The position numbers were made by a program, and so were the translations under genes. DNA of 64,000 nucleotides from JBOGUF01 sp050696075 (GTDB lineage Bacteria > Chloroflexota > Chloroflexia > Thermomicrobiales > UBA6265), in contig JBOGUF010000126.1 in the NCBI GenBank assembly GCA_050696075.1, forward strand, positions 62,001-126,000. Reading direction: 5' to 3'. This document shows, one piece after another, positions 26,518 to 34,928 of this stretch. Below the pieces are notes generated by a model. The model was not told the origin of the DNA and searched no databases. It worked only from the letters and a program-made list of their open reading frames with translations. Every line of letters begins with the position of its first letter. Positions within the stretch are counted from its first letter, which is position 1.

Positions 26518-26959
26518 GGGGCCGCGGGGGATTGGCCCAGGGCGATGCAGGGACAGCCGGGCAGTGGCAGGTCGAGGCAGATCTAAGCCCCTTGCCGTTG
26601 ACCGCCAAACTGACAGCCAACCCGGCGGACGTTGACTGCCATCTGGCGACGCCCGCGGACACGACGGTCCGGAACACCCCGATCCGACGGGACTTCTGGA
26701 CCATCGCGGACGTCGGCGGACGAACTGAACGAGGTCGGCAAAACCGCCTGGGCGTCGGCGATCCCGGCGCCGGTGGGTTCGCCTCCCATGCGCCCTCGCC
26801 ACAATAGGCCTTACAAGACACCCACCCCGTTATTCCGACCGCGGGGAGCAATCTCTCCCGCGGGGCGAACGACGAGCGAGATGCCTCGTGCGCTCGGAAT
26901 GAGGACGGACTGCCGCCACGTTCTAGACAGTCACCTATAAGTGGAGTATTCTTCAACAT
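26518..26959. other. 442-bp intergenic region
   Basis: I see no convincing gene here: the open frames lack ribosome-binding sites and conserved motifs. The right part contains the dispersed palindrome at 26826-26907, and TATAAG near 26935 may belong to a promoter for the AbiE pair. Confidence 0.5.
26826..26907. repeat. dispersed ~80-bp imperfect palindrome, copy A
   Basis: An imperfect palindrome with outer arms like CCGTTATTCCGA and TCGGAATGAGG, and inner arms around GGGAGCAATCTC and GCGAGATGCCTCG. It is related to copies at 41513-41590 and 61059-61137. It lies between genes and looks like a REP- or MITE-type element. It is the most diverged of the three. Confidence 0.5.
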
Positions 26960-27574
26960 ATGGGTGACGTAACTATCTACAGACCCGACCATACTTGCCT
27001 CTTCGCGGCGGCATCCGAACAACATGGTTACTTTACAGCCGCGCAAGCACGTGCCTGCGGATTCACCCGATTTCTGCTGGCCAAGCATGCGGAAACCGGC
27101 AGGTTCATCCGCATCCGTCGCGGGCTCTATCGTCTCCGAGACTACCCGTCGTCGCCGCGCGAAGAGGTCGTCGCCGCCTGGCTCGCCGTCGGCAAAGACG
27201 TGGCCGTGGTGTCGCACGAAAGCGCACTCGATCTGCTCGAACTGAGCAACGTGATTCCCAATCGCATCCACCTCACGGTGCCTCGCTCGAAACGACACCT
27301 GCCTGACCTGCCGGGCGTGGCTATCCACACGACAACCCGCCCCCTCAACCCGCTCGACGTCGCCGTCCGTGATGGGATACGGCTCACCTCCCCCACGCGG
27401 ACGATCCTCGACGCGGCCGAGGCCGGCACAGCACCGAACCAGATCGAGATGGCGATTCGACAAGCCGTCGAGCAGGGGTTGGCAACCCGGCGCCAGCTGG
27501 AGCAGGGAGCACGCGAACGGAGCAAACGCGTCAATCAACTTGTCGTCGGCGCGCTCCATCAAGGAGCCCAATGA
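26960..27574 (+). CDS. AbiEi-like antitoxin (type IV toxin-antitoxin)
   Basis: A 204-residue protein with the AbiEi architecture. The N-terminal winged helix shows HGYFTAAQARACGFTRFLL and RIRRGLYRLRDYP, and a C-terminal domain contains HLTVPRSKRHLPDLPGVAIH and SPTRTILDAAEAG. In AbiE systems this protein represses its own operon and counteracts the AbiEii nucleotidyltransferase, which limits phage spread. Its stop overlaps the start of the toxin gene by 4 bp. GGAG lies 13 bases before the ATG. The family call is firm, and the phage-defence role is inferred from relatives. Confidence 0.85.
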   Translation: MGDVTIYRPDHTCLFAAASEQHGYFTAAQARACGFTRFLLAKHAETGRFIRIRRGLYRLRDYPSSPREEVVAAWLAVGKDVAVVSHESALDLLELSNVIPNRIHLTVPRSKRHLPDLPGVAIHTTTRPLNPLDVAVRDGIRLTSPTRTILDAAEAGTAPNQIEMAIRQAVEQGLATRRQLEQGARERSKRVNQLVVGALHQGAQ

Positions 27575-28425
27575 AGTACGCAACTGGTGCCGCATTTCGC
27601 GCCGCGCTCGAGGAGCGACTCCGCCGCACGGCGGCGGAGCAAGGCGATCTCGCGCTCCTGCGCCTCCGCCGGCTCGTCGTCTTCGACCGCCTCCTGGCCC
27701 GGCTGCTGGTCGTCGCTCCGGACCGGTGGGTCGTCAAAGGCGGACTGGCGCTGGACTTGCGCCTCGGTGATCGAGCGCGCACCACCAGGGATCTGGATCT
27801 GGCGCGCCGGGATACCGAAGAGGCGACGATGGCCGACCTGATCGCCGCGCAAGCAGTCGACCTCGGCGACTTCTTCACCTTCGCGATCCGGCGTACTGGA
27901 GCGCTGGACGTGGCCACCGAAGGCGCCGCCGTGCGCTACCACGCGACGGCAGCACTCGCCGGTCGTCGCTTCGAGCACGTCATCATCGACATCGGTTTCG
28001 GCCAACCGATTCTCGGCACTCCCGATCGCCTCCGGGGATCCGACATCCTCGGCTTTGCAGGGATCGAGCCGATCGAGGTACCGGCTCTGCCACTGGAGCA
28101 ACAGGTCGCCGAGAAGCTCCACGCCTACACCCGCACCTACGGACAAGCTCGCGAGAAATCGCGGGTGAAGGATCTCGTCGATCTGGTGTTGATCCCATCC
28201 ACCGCCCGATTCGGGGCTGGCCGGCTTCGCGAGGCGATCGACCTGACCTTTACGTCCAGAAACACGCATGCCGTTCCAGTAGCCCTGCCCTCCCCGCCAG
28301 CGACCTGGGCCGTTGCCTTTACGACCACTTGCGGACGAAGTTGGATTCAACCCAGACCCTGCCTCCGCGCACCGACTGGCTGCCGCTTTCGCCGATCCCC
28401 TCCTCGGCGGTACGATCCCCGTTGA
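27571..28425 (+). CDS. AbiEii-like nucleotidyltransferase toxin, C-terminus frameshifted
   Basis: The toxin partner of the preceding gene. The nucleotidyltransferase core is seen in WVVKGGLALDLRLGD followed by RTTRDLDLA, carrying the acidic pair, then EKLHAYTRTYG and SRVKDLVDLVLI. These enzymes transfer nucleotides to an RNA target (tRNA in studied cases) and block growth. After PPATWAVAF the frame runs into nonsense. The expected ending (LRPLADEVGFNPDPASAHRL) continues one frame over from 28313, consistent with one extra T in the TTT at 28317-28319. The core is intact, so activity may survive. Confidence 0.8.
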   Translation: MKYATGAAFRAALEERLRRTAAEQGDLALLRLRRLVVFDRLLARLLVVAPDRWVVKGGLALDLRLGDRARTTRDLDLARRDTEEATMADLIAAQAVDLGDFFTFAIRRTGALDVATEGAAVRYHATAALAGRRFEHVIIDIGFGQPILGTPDRLRGSDILGFAGIEPIEVPALPLEQQVAEKLHAYTRTYGQAREKSRVKDLVDLVLIPSTARFGAGRLREAIDLTFTSRNTHAVPVALPSPPATWAVAFTTTCGRSWIQPRPCLRAPTGCRFRRSPPRRYDPR

Positions 28426-28501
28426 TGCGCGGTGGGATCCCGTATGCGGAAACTGGCAGTCCGACCCAGGGGAGGCGTCCAATAGCCCCGCCCGGGAGTA
28501 G
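28313..28501 (+). pseudogene. out-of-frame C-terminal remainder of the AbiEii toxin
   Basis: This frame encodes PLADEVGFNPDPASAHRLAA and then a DARWDP-type ending, which matches the usual C-terminus of AbiEii proteins. It overlaps the annotated toxin frame and is offset by +1. A single-base insertion, real or from assembly, separates it from the body of the gene. Confidence 0.65.
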
Positions 28502-28785
28502 CGAAAGCCCGGGCGGTGTCGGATAACTACGATAGCCCGATAGTAACCGTCTCGACGGCCATCGCATTCCGCTCAGCGCAAAAAAGAGCGGCCCCGAGGG
28601 GTCGCCCAACCGGGTACTTCTCCGGGGAGTTGTGCCGAAAGTATATGCGCCAGCAACCCGACTTCAATTCCTTGAGGGGGCGTACAGTGGCGTTGGCCGT
28701 CCCTATAGCCAGCTCGATGCTCACCGCGGGCTAAGTTTGCGCGAGAGCGACGAACGCCATTTGTGATGCAGCTTCGCTTGGTCGC
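28502..28785. other. 284-bp gap between the AbiE pair and the UDG remnant
   Basis: Short open frames on both strands here lack good ribosome-binding sites, and the one on the minus strand would read through the terminator at 28580-28605. One piece on the minus strand (LKELKSGCWRIYF) loosely recalls HigB/Gp49-type toxins, but too weakly to call. I see only the terminator as a supported element. Confidence 0.4.
28580..28605 (-). terminator. rho-independent terminator, minus strand
   Basis: Read on the minus strand, GCGACCCC and GGGGCCGC form an 8-bp stem (one G-T pair) over a 2-base loop, followed after two or three bases by six T residues (28585-28580). It would end transcripts coming from the uracil-DNA glycosylase remnant. 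Confidence 0.6.
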
Positions 28786-29139
28786 TCATTTGCCGATCTC
28801 CTCAGTCAACGAACGGCTGTTCCGCCCCTGTTCGTCCCGCGGATTGCACAACACCGCGTCTCTCCGCGGCCCCGCCGCGGCGAGCAGGCGGTCAAACTGC
28901 TCCCCGGTCCGATCCCCGCTCAGTGGCACGCCCGTCCGATCAGCCCCAAATCTGCCCGGCGCCTCGGCAACGAACAGGACCTCGGCCGCCAGTGTCCCGT
29001 TCGCCCACCCCAGCGCTCGTCGCCGGCCCGCCATCCGGGGGCACGCCACACAGGACCGCGCCGCGCACACCAGTTCCGCAAAGGCACGCTCGCGACGATG
29101 CTGCCCCCCGCCGGTCGAGTTGCCGCTACCGTTGCCCAT
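28786..29139 (-). pseudogene. truncated uracil-DNA glycosylase (family 4/5-like) remnant
   Basis: The 117-residue frame matches the N-terminal half of an iron-sulfur uracil-DNA glycosylase: CAARSCVACPRMAGRRRALG with two of the cluster cysteines, VLFVAEAPGRFGADRTGVPL, and AVLCNPRDEQGRNSR. Family members have a short strand (ITNA-type) just before VLCNP that is missing here. They also continue for roughly 100 residues after EI, where this frame stops at EIGK. An internal deletion plus truncation removes the second half of the fold and the other cluster cysteines. It is very likely inactive. Confidence 0.7.
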
Positions 29140-29510
29140 CAGCGTTGCCTCATTGATTGGCGCACCCGGTCCGATGTCAGCCGGATTGATCCGGCTTATC
29201 TGGATGAGACCGGGATTTCATTCCCGGGCGGCGACGACGACCACAACGGTTCGATCCTCGCCGCCATCCTCACCATCCCCGCGCGGCGCCCAACGTCCGC
29301 TACGGTCCGATTCTTTCGCGGAACGCCCGAACTTTGCCACCCGCCAACCTAGCCACCTACGCACCCTCGCCAACCATTCACGGCAAAATGGGGAGAATTA
29401 CGTAGTGCCCCCGGCCCCGCGATTCGCTATGATGGCAGAGCCCACCAGGGCACGGCGATGCCGTGGTATCCTGCCTGTCGTGCGTCCGCCTTCGAACCGA
29501 GGCGCCTCCC
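29140..29510. other. 371-bp region upstream of the large effector-like gene
   Basis: No gene is supported here. TATGAT (29428-29433) could be a -10 box for the following gene, but no matching -35 box is visible. The remainder shows no repeat or structure that I recognise. Confidence 0.35.
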
Positions 29511-32500
29511 ATGGCGGAAGCCGCGACCCGACAACGCACCACCGACCCCGCTACCCCGACGCGGACGTCGCCGCACGCCCCAGAGCCAGAAACGCTCGAC
29601 GCGGTGAACGAACTCCTGCCCGGCGGCACCCTCGAGGCGCGGCCTGGCACCGCGCTCGCCGACGGCCGCCTCGACCCGCACCGCCAGGTGATCGTCCTCC
29701 GCGCGCTCCAACGCACCCACGGCAACGCCCACGTTCAGCGGCTGCTGCACGAACGCCTCAAACAGGCGGACGCCCGTATCCAGCGCAAGGCCGCCTGCGC
29801 CGAGCCGCCCGCGCCCGCGCCGCCGCTCGCCCCAAAACAAGACCCGAAGTTCAAGGCGGTCGAGCAGAAAGTCGCCGCCACCGCGGCCAAGGAGAAGCAC
29901 CACCCGCCCGCGGCGGCGAAGGCCGCCGAAGCCCAGAAGGCCGCCACCGGTCCACCCAACGAGACTGCCAGCCAGGGCGCCGCCGGCCAGGTCGAAACCA
30001 TGGCCCGCCAGGAACCGGGCGCCTTCGACAAGCAGGCGTTCGTCGCCGCCGTCCGCCAGGCGATCGAACGGATTACCCCGCAAACCCAGGAAGATGCCGA
30101 CGACTTCAAGAGTTCCGGCAAGGCCGGGCAGGTCAAGGACCAGGTCAGCGGCATGGTTGCCTCCGGCAAAGAGGGTGCCCAGAAAGCGATCAAAGAGAAG
30201 ACCGCCGAGCCGCCGTCGGCCACCGGCACGCCGAAGCCGGTGACGCCGATGCAGGCGGAAACGCCCGGCCCCGAACCCGGATCGGTTGGTGCCGCCGCCG
30301 GCATGCCGTCACCCAAACCGGCGGCCGAGCTCTCCCTGGCCCACGGCAAGTGCGAAACCGACGCCATGATGACCGACGCCGGCGTTACCGAGCAGCAAAT
30401 CAAGAAGTCGAACGAGCCAGAGTTCACCGGCGCCCTCGACAGCAAGAAAAAAGCCGACGCCCACGCCGCGACCGCCCCTCAAGCGGTCAAAAAGGAAGAG
30501 CAGGCGGCGCTCGGCAAAGCCAAGTCCGCCGCCACCGCCGCCGCCGGGCCCGCGGTGGCCGGCATGCACAGCGGCCGGGCCGGCGCCTTGACCCAGGTCG
30601 GCAGCGCCAAAGGCGACACCAAGTCCCAAGACGAGGCCAAACGCGCCGAGATCGCCACCAAGTTCGAAGGCATCTACAACACCACCAAGACCGAAGTCAC
30701 GGCGATCCTTGACGGCCTCGACGCCAAAGTGAATACCGCCTTCGACAGCGGCGAGAAAGCGGCCCGCGCCGCCTTCGAAAACCACGTCGAAATCCGCATG
30801 AACGCCTACAAAGCCAAGCGCTACGGCGGGCTCGACGGCCCGGCGCTCTGGCTGGTCGATAAGCTCACCAGCATGCCGCCCGAAGTCAACGCCTTTTACG
30901 TCGAGGGCCGCAATCTGTACCTCTCCCGCATGGACGGCGTCATCGACAACATCGCCGGCATCGCCGAGCGCGAGCTGGGCCGGGCCAAGGCGCGCATCGC
31001 CCAGGGCAAGAAACTGATCGCCGACGAAGTGGCAGCGCTGCCCAAGTCGCTGCAAGCGATCGGCCGCGAGGCCCAAGAGCAGATCACCGGCAAGTTCGAC
31101 CAGCTTGAGCAGGACGTCGACGCCAAGCAGCAGGCGCTCGTCGACGACCTCGCCCAGAAGTACGTCGAGGCGCGCACCGCGGTCGACGCCCGCATCGACG
31201 AGATGAAGTCGGCCAACAAGGGCCTTCTCGATCACGCCAAGGACGCGATGGGCGGCGTCGTCGAGACGATCACCAAGCTCAAAGATATGCTCCTCGGCGT
31301 GCTGGCTAAGGCCGGCGACGTCATCGACACCATCATCGCCGATCCGATCCAGTTCCTTTCCAATCTGGTCGGCGCGATCAAGATGGGTCTCAACCAGTTC
31401 GTCGGCAACATCGGCAAGCACCTCAAGGACGGCCTGATGGGCTGGCTGCTCGGCGAGCTCGCCAGCGCCGGCATCACCATGCCGAAGTCGCTCGACTTCA
31501 AGGGCATCCTCGATCTGGTCCTCCAGATCATGGGCCTGACCTACAACGCCATCCGCTCCCGCGCGGTCAAGATCGTCGGCGAGCCGACGGTCAAGAAGAT
31601 CGAGCAGGTCGCCGAGGTCTTCAAGGTGCTCATCGTCGAAGGCCCGGCCGGTCTCTGGAAGTGGGTCGTCGACAAGGTCGACAACCTGGTCGAAACCGTC
31701 CTCGGCGGCATCAAGGATCTGGTCATCACGAAAGTGATCACCGCGGGCATCACCTGGCTGATCAGCCTGCTCAACCCCGCGTCGGCCTTCGTCAAAGCCT
31801 GCAAGATGATCTACGACGTGATCATGTTCTTCGTCGAGCGCGGCAGCCAGATCATGTCGCTGGTCAACGCCATCATCGACTCGGTGTCGGCCATCGCCAG
31901 CGGCGCTCTCGGCGCGGCAGCGAACTGGGTCGAGAAGTCGCTGGCCAAGGCGCTGCCGGTGGCGATCAGTTTCCTGGCCAGCCTGCTCGGCCTCGGCGGC
32001 CTCAGCACGAAGATCCGCAAGATCATCGAGGAGGTCCAAAAACCGGTTGGCAAGGCCGTCGACTTCGTCGTCAAGGGCGTCGTCAAAGGCTTCAAGAAAG
32101 TCGCCGGCTTCGTCGGCGGCCTCTTCGGCAAAGGCAAGAAGGCCGATGAAAAGACCAAGCCCGACGACCGCACGACGGCGCAAAAGGACGCCGCCGAAAA
32201 AGGCGCGGCCACGGACGCCGAAAAGCTGCTGAAGGCGCCGAAGGCCACGCCGGAAAGCGTGGAACAAGGACTACCGGCCATCAAGAAGGCGCGTGGTCTG
32301 ACGTCGATAGCGCTCGTCAAGGACCCGGAACAGGCGTACCATGTCACCGCCACCATCGCTCGCAGCACGGACAGCGAGCGGTGGAAACTCGAAGGCGTCG
32401 AGGTCGTCGACTTCACGGTACATACCGGCGCGGCCGTTCCGTGCGCCAAGCAGGGCGCCGTCCTTGTGCCGTTGGGCAAGATCGAGATCTACGCCATGGG

Positions 32501-32885
32501 CAAAGTCAAGATGTGGGACAAGAAAGAGTACACCCGGTTGCAACAGTTCAAGCAAACGAGTCGCAAGGATTACGACAAGGACCCAGAGAACGAAAAAACG
32601 CTCGATCGCATCAAGGCGGCTCGGCATAACTACGAGCGGTCACAGGAAATGTATGAATCGATCAAGTCGGTTGGCATGACTGATTCGATCCAGGACGTCA
32701 AGAAACTGATCGAATCGCTCCTCTCGGTAGGTGAGGATGTGACCGTCAGCGCCCCGAGCGCGCGGTCAACTGAAGTGCCAGCGTCGGCCGGCAAGCTTAA
32801 GATTGACAGCAAGTGGAAGATCCTGCCGGACGGAACGAGATACCTTACCACCATCACCGTCATCCCGATAACAGGAGGATCCTGA
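29511..32885 (+). CDS. large eCIS-associated-type polymorphic effector candidate
   Basis: A 1124-residue protein without a classical signal peptide. Residues 62-81 carry VLRALQRTHGNAHVQRLLH, the LQR-x-x-GN-x-x-VQRLL signature common at the N-termini of cargo proteins of extracellular contractile injection systems. An Ala/Lys/Pro-rich region (about 90-330) and a long helical part follow. A hydrophobic segment at about 730-860 contains AGITWLISLLNPASAFVKAC, IMFFVERGSQI and LPVAISFLASLLGLGG, a conserved block I associate with these proteins. A Lys-rich linker leads to a distinct C-terminal domain (about 920-1124) that may be the toxic part. The ATG at 29511 has GAGG upstream. The DUF4157 metallopeptidase often found in relatives is absent. 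Confidence 0.65.
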   Translation: MAEAATRQRTTDPATPTRTSPHAPEPETLDAVNELLPGGTLEARPGTALADGRLDPHRQVIVLRALQRTHGNAHVQRLLHERLKQADARIQRKAACAEPPAPAPPLAPKQDPKFKAVEQKVAATAAKEKHHPPAAAKAAEAQKAATGPPNETASQGAAGQVETMARQEPGAFDKQAFVAAVRQAIERITPQTQEDADDFKSSGKAGQVKDQVSGMVASGKEGAQKAIKEKTAEPPSATGTPKPVTPMQAETPGPEPGSVGAAAGMPSPKPAAELSLAHGKCETDAMMTDAGVTEQQIKKSNEPEFTGALDSKKKADAHAATAPQAVKKEEQAALGKAKSAATAAAGPAVAGMHSGRAGALTQVGSAKGDTKSQDEAKRAEIATKFEGIYNTTKTEVTAILDGLDAKVNTAFDSGEKAARAAFENHVEIRMNAYKAKRYGGLDGPALWLVDKLTSMPPEVNAFYVEGRNLYLSRMDGVIDNIAGIAERELGRAKARIAQGKKLIADEVAALPKSLQAIGREAQEQITGKFDQLEQDVDAKQQALVDDLAQKYVEARTAVDARIDEMKSANKGLLDHAKDAMGGVVETITKLKDMLLGVLAKAGDVIDTIIADPIQFLSNLVGAIKMGLNQFVGNIGKHLKDGLMGWLLGELASAGITMPKSLDFKGILDLVLQIMGLTYNAIRSRAVKIVGEPTVKKIEQVAEVFKVLIVEGPAGLWKWVVDKVDNLVETVLGGIKDLVITKVITAGITWLISLLNPASAFVKACKMIYDVIMFFVERGSQIMSLVNAIIDSVSAIASGALGAAANWVEKSLAKALPVAISFLASLLGLGGLSTKIRKIIEEVQKPVGKAVDFVVKGVVKGFKKVAGFVGGLFGKGKKADEKTKPDDRTTAQKDAAEKGAATDAEKLLKAPKATPESVEQGLPAIKKARGLTSIALVKDPEQAYHVTATIARSTDSERWKLEGVEVVDFTVHTGAAVPCAKQGAVLVPLGKIEIYAMGKVKMWDKKEYTRLQQFKQTSRKDYDKDPENEKTLDRIKAARHNYERSQEMYESIKSVGMTDSIQDVKKLIESLLSVGEDVTVSAPSARSTEVPASAGKLKIDSKWKILPDGTRYLTTITVIPITGGS

Positions 32886-32887
32886 CC

Positions 32888-33382
32888 TTGAACCTGAATG
32901 CGAACAGCAACGTCGACGAACTGCTGATGCTGAATCACGATGCCATCGACTATCAAAAACTGCCCGACGACGTCTTGCGCGAGCTGGCGTTGGAAGTTGA
33001 GCCGTTCATCGCAACGTCTGCCTTAAGCGAGCTGTCGATCCGGCGGAGTGAATTGGCCGGGAATACCGCATGGACGCTCCTGACGCGACCGGAGAGCGAT
33101 CGGCATCTGCGCGCGGCCGCGTTGGGCGTCCTGTTCAAGTTCGATCCTGATCGCGCGGCAACGCACATGCGCGACCGACTCGCCGAGTGTGATGCGGGTC
33201 TGACGGCGACGATGATGGAAATCGTGCTGGAGAACCGGGAGTTCTTTGCGCACGGTCCCTTTGCCCGGTTGCCTCATGAACTGGCGACGTGCGTCGAGGG
33301 GGAGCAGCGTGCCGCTCCATCGGCGGACCCGGACGTAACGCATTTGTTTTTGCGCCTGTTCGGCCGTGCCGGCATCGCTTGA
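32888..33382 (+). CDS. possible immunity protein of the effector-like gene
   Basis: A 164-residue acidic helical protein starting with TTG, with a perfect AGGAGG 9 bases upstream that lies inside the end of the effector gene. Only 2 bp separate the stop from this start, so the two are translated together. The body resembles HEAT-like repeats (ELSIRRSELAGNTAWTLL, LRAAALGVLFKFDPDRAATH, LTATMMEIVLENREFFA). I do not recognise a named family. An immunity or chaperone role for the neighbouring protein is inferred from position, size and acidity. Confidence 0.55.
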   Translation: MNLNANSNVDELLMLNHDAIDYQKLPDDVLRELALEVEPFIATSALSELSIRRSELAGNTAWTLLTRPESDRHLRAAALGVLFKFDPDRAATHMRDRLAECDAGLTATMMEIVLENREFFAHGPFARLPHELATCVEGEQRAAPSADPDVTHLFLRLFGRAGIA

Positions 33383-33391
33383 GGCGACTTT

Positions 33392-33883
33392 TTGATCTCC
33401 GTCGATATCGATAACGTCCGCTTCAACCTCCGCGTCGGCGGCGTCTGTGTCGACGACGGGTACGTCCTGGTCAATCGCAACCCCGGCGACGACTGGTACT
33501 ACCTACCCGGCGGCCGCTGCGAGCCAATGGAGGCAACGGACCAGACCTTGCTCCGCGAAATCCAGGAAGAGCTGGAACTGCCCATTCGCCTCGACGGTCT
33601 GCTCTGGGTGGTCGAGAACTTCTTTCGCATGAACGGGCGCGACTGGCACGAGATTGGCTTCTACTATCGCTGCTCACTCCCAGCCGACTGCCCCTATCTC
33701 GACAAGACCCGGTCGTACGAGCGGATCGAATCCGCCGACGGCCTCCCCCTCATCTTCGAGTGGCTCCCCTTGGCCGACCTGGCGACGGTCAAGCTCCTCC
33801 CCATCGTCCTGCGCGCGAAGCTGATGGCGCTGCCGGCATCGCCCGAACACATCGTGCATTGGGACGCGCCCGCGATCCTGTGA
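33392..33883 (+). CDS. NUDIX hydrolase
   Basis: A 163-residue enzyme with a canonical Nudix box, G-x5-E-x7-REIQEEL, within GGRCEPMEATDQTLL and REIQEELELP (residues about 48-71). It would hydrolyse a nucleoside diphosphate linked to another group, using Mg ions. The start is TTG at 33392, with GAGG 7 bases before it, only 9 bp after the putative immunity gene, so the three genes may form one transcript. The exact substrate cannot be told. Confidence 0.88.
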   Translation: MISVDIDNVRFNLRVGGVCVDDGYVLVNRNPGDDWYYLPGGRCEPMEATDQTLLREIQEELELPIRLDGLLWVVENFFRMNGRDWHEIGFYYRCSLPADCPYLDKTRSYERIESADGLPLIFEWLPLADLATVKLLPIVLRAKLMALPASPEHIVHWDAPAIL

Positions 33884-34008
33884 CCGAAACTGTGAGTTCG
33901 TTTCGTGGTCTCCCCTCGGTTGGTCCGGCAGACTCGGACAGGTCGTCGATGACGTCTGCATCCTCCGGGGATGCCCGGGCGGGCGGCTGACGAAACGGGG
34001 ACGATCTC

Positions 34009-34875
34009 ATGTTGGCAGCATTGGACGTCGCATTGGTCAGGCGTCCCGCCTACCTCACCCTCGCGCCGCTGGCGCTGATTGCCGCGAACGTCATCTGGGG
34101 CGGTTCGGCCGTGGCCACGAAGGCGGCGCTCGATCATGTGCCGCCGCTGACATTGGCTTGCATCCGCCTCGCCATCGCCTATGCCGTGCTCCGGCCGCTC
34201 GTCGCCCGCATCGGCGAGCGGCCGACCCGCGGACCCGACTCAATGCTGTTGGGACTGACGGGCGTCGCGCTCTTCTGCCTTCTCCAAAATGTTGGGCTCC
34301 GCTACGCCAGCGCCGCCAACACCGCGCTGATCAACGGGGCGATCCCGATCATGACCGCCGGCCTCGCGACGCTGACCCTCAAGGAACGCCTGAATAGCCG
34401 GCAATGCGTCGGCTTCCTCGTTTCGCTGGCCGGAGTGACGACCATCGTCCTCGTCGGCCAGGACGCCACGTTACGCGCCTCGGTCCTCGCGAACCTCCTG
34501 CCACTTGCCAGCGCCCTGAGCTTCGCCGTCTACGCGGTCCTCGGGCGGCGGGTCTTCGGCGAGCGCAACGCCCTCGCCATCGTCACGGGCAGCACCCGGT
34601 ATGGTCTGCTCTTCCTCCTGCCCGCCGCCGGACTCGAACTCGCGCTCCTCGGTGTCGCCGCGCTCACCCTCCACGATGCGCTGCTCCTGCTCTACCTCGG
34701 GATCGGCTGTTCCGGCCTGGCGTTCGTCCTCTGGGGATATGGGCTGACGCACTACAGAGCCAGCCAGGGCGCCGTCTTTGGCAACCTCAAGCCGTTGGCG
34801 GGGTCATCCTGGCTGTCAGCCTGCTTGGGGAGTCGGTCACCGCCGGTCAAGTCGCCAGCGGCGCCCTCATCCTGA
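34009..34875 (+). CDS. EamA/DMT-family transporter, frameshifted near the C-terminus
   Basis: A ten-helix membrane transporter of the drug/metabolite superfamily, with two EamA repeats (ANVIWGGSAVATKAAL and LLPLASALSFAVYAVLGRRV). The frame is good to GNLKPLAG and then changes to an unrelated tail. The expected last helix (VILAVSLLGESVTAGQVASGA) continues in the frame one base back, from about 34801. This is explained by one missing G in the GGGG run near 34799-34802. The ATG has GGGGACG upstream. Substrate unknown. The defect is a real frameshift or an assembly error. Confidence 0.8.
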   Translation: MLAALDVALVRRPAYLTLAPLALIAANVIWGGSAVATKAALDHVPPLTLACIRLAIAYAVLRPLVARIGERPTRGPDSMLLGLTGVALFCLLQNVGLRYASAANTALINGAIPIMTAGLATLTLKERLNSRQCVGFLVSLAGVTTIVLVGQDATLRASVLANLLPLASALSFAVYAVLGRRVFGERNALAIVTGSTRYGLLFLLPAAGLELALLGVAALTLHDALLLLYLGIGCSGLAFVLWGYGLTHYRASQGAVFGNLKPLAGSSWLSACLGSRSPPVKSPAAPSS

Positions 34876-34928
34876 CCGGCGTCTACGTCGCGAGACCGCT
34901 CTGCAACCGCCCGGAATGCCGGTCCGCA

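Noticed and set aside
26532..26807. 91-codon + strand frame in the gap after the LCP gene
   Set aside because: It has no ribosome-binding site or recognisable motif, and frames on the other strand are equally long.
28527..28724. Short minus-strand frame with faint similarity to HigB/Gp49 toxins
   Set aside because: It would run through a rho-independent terminator and has no partner gene or ribosome-binding site.
30309..32267. Long open frame antisense to the effector-like gene
   Set aside because: It is a composition shadow of a GC-rich gene, with low-complexity Asp/Leu/Val-rich translation and no ribosome-binding site.
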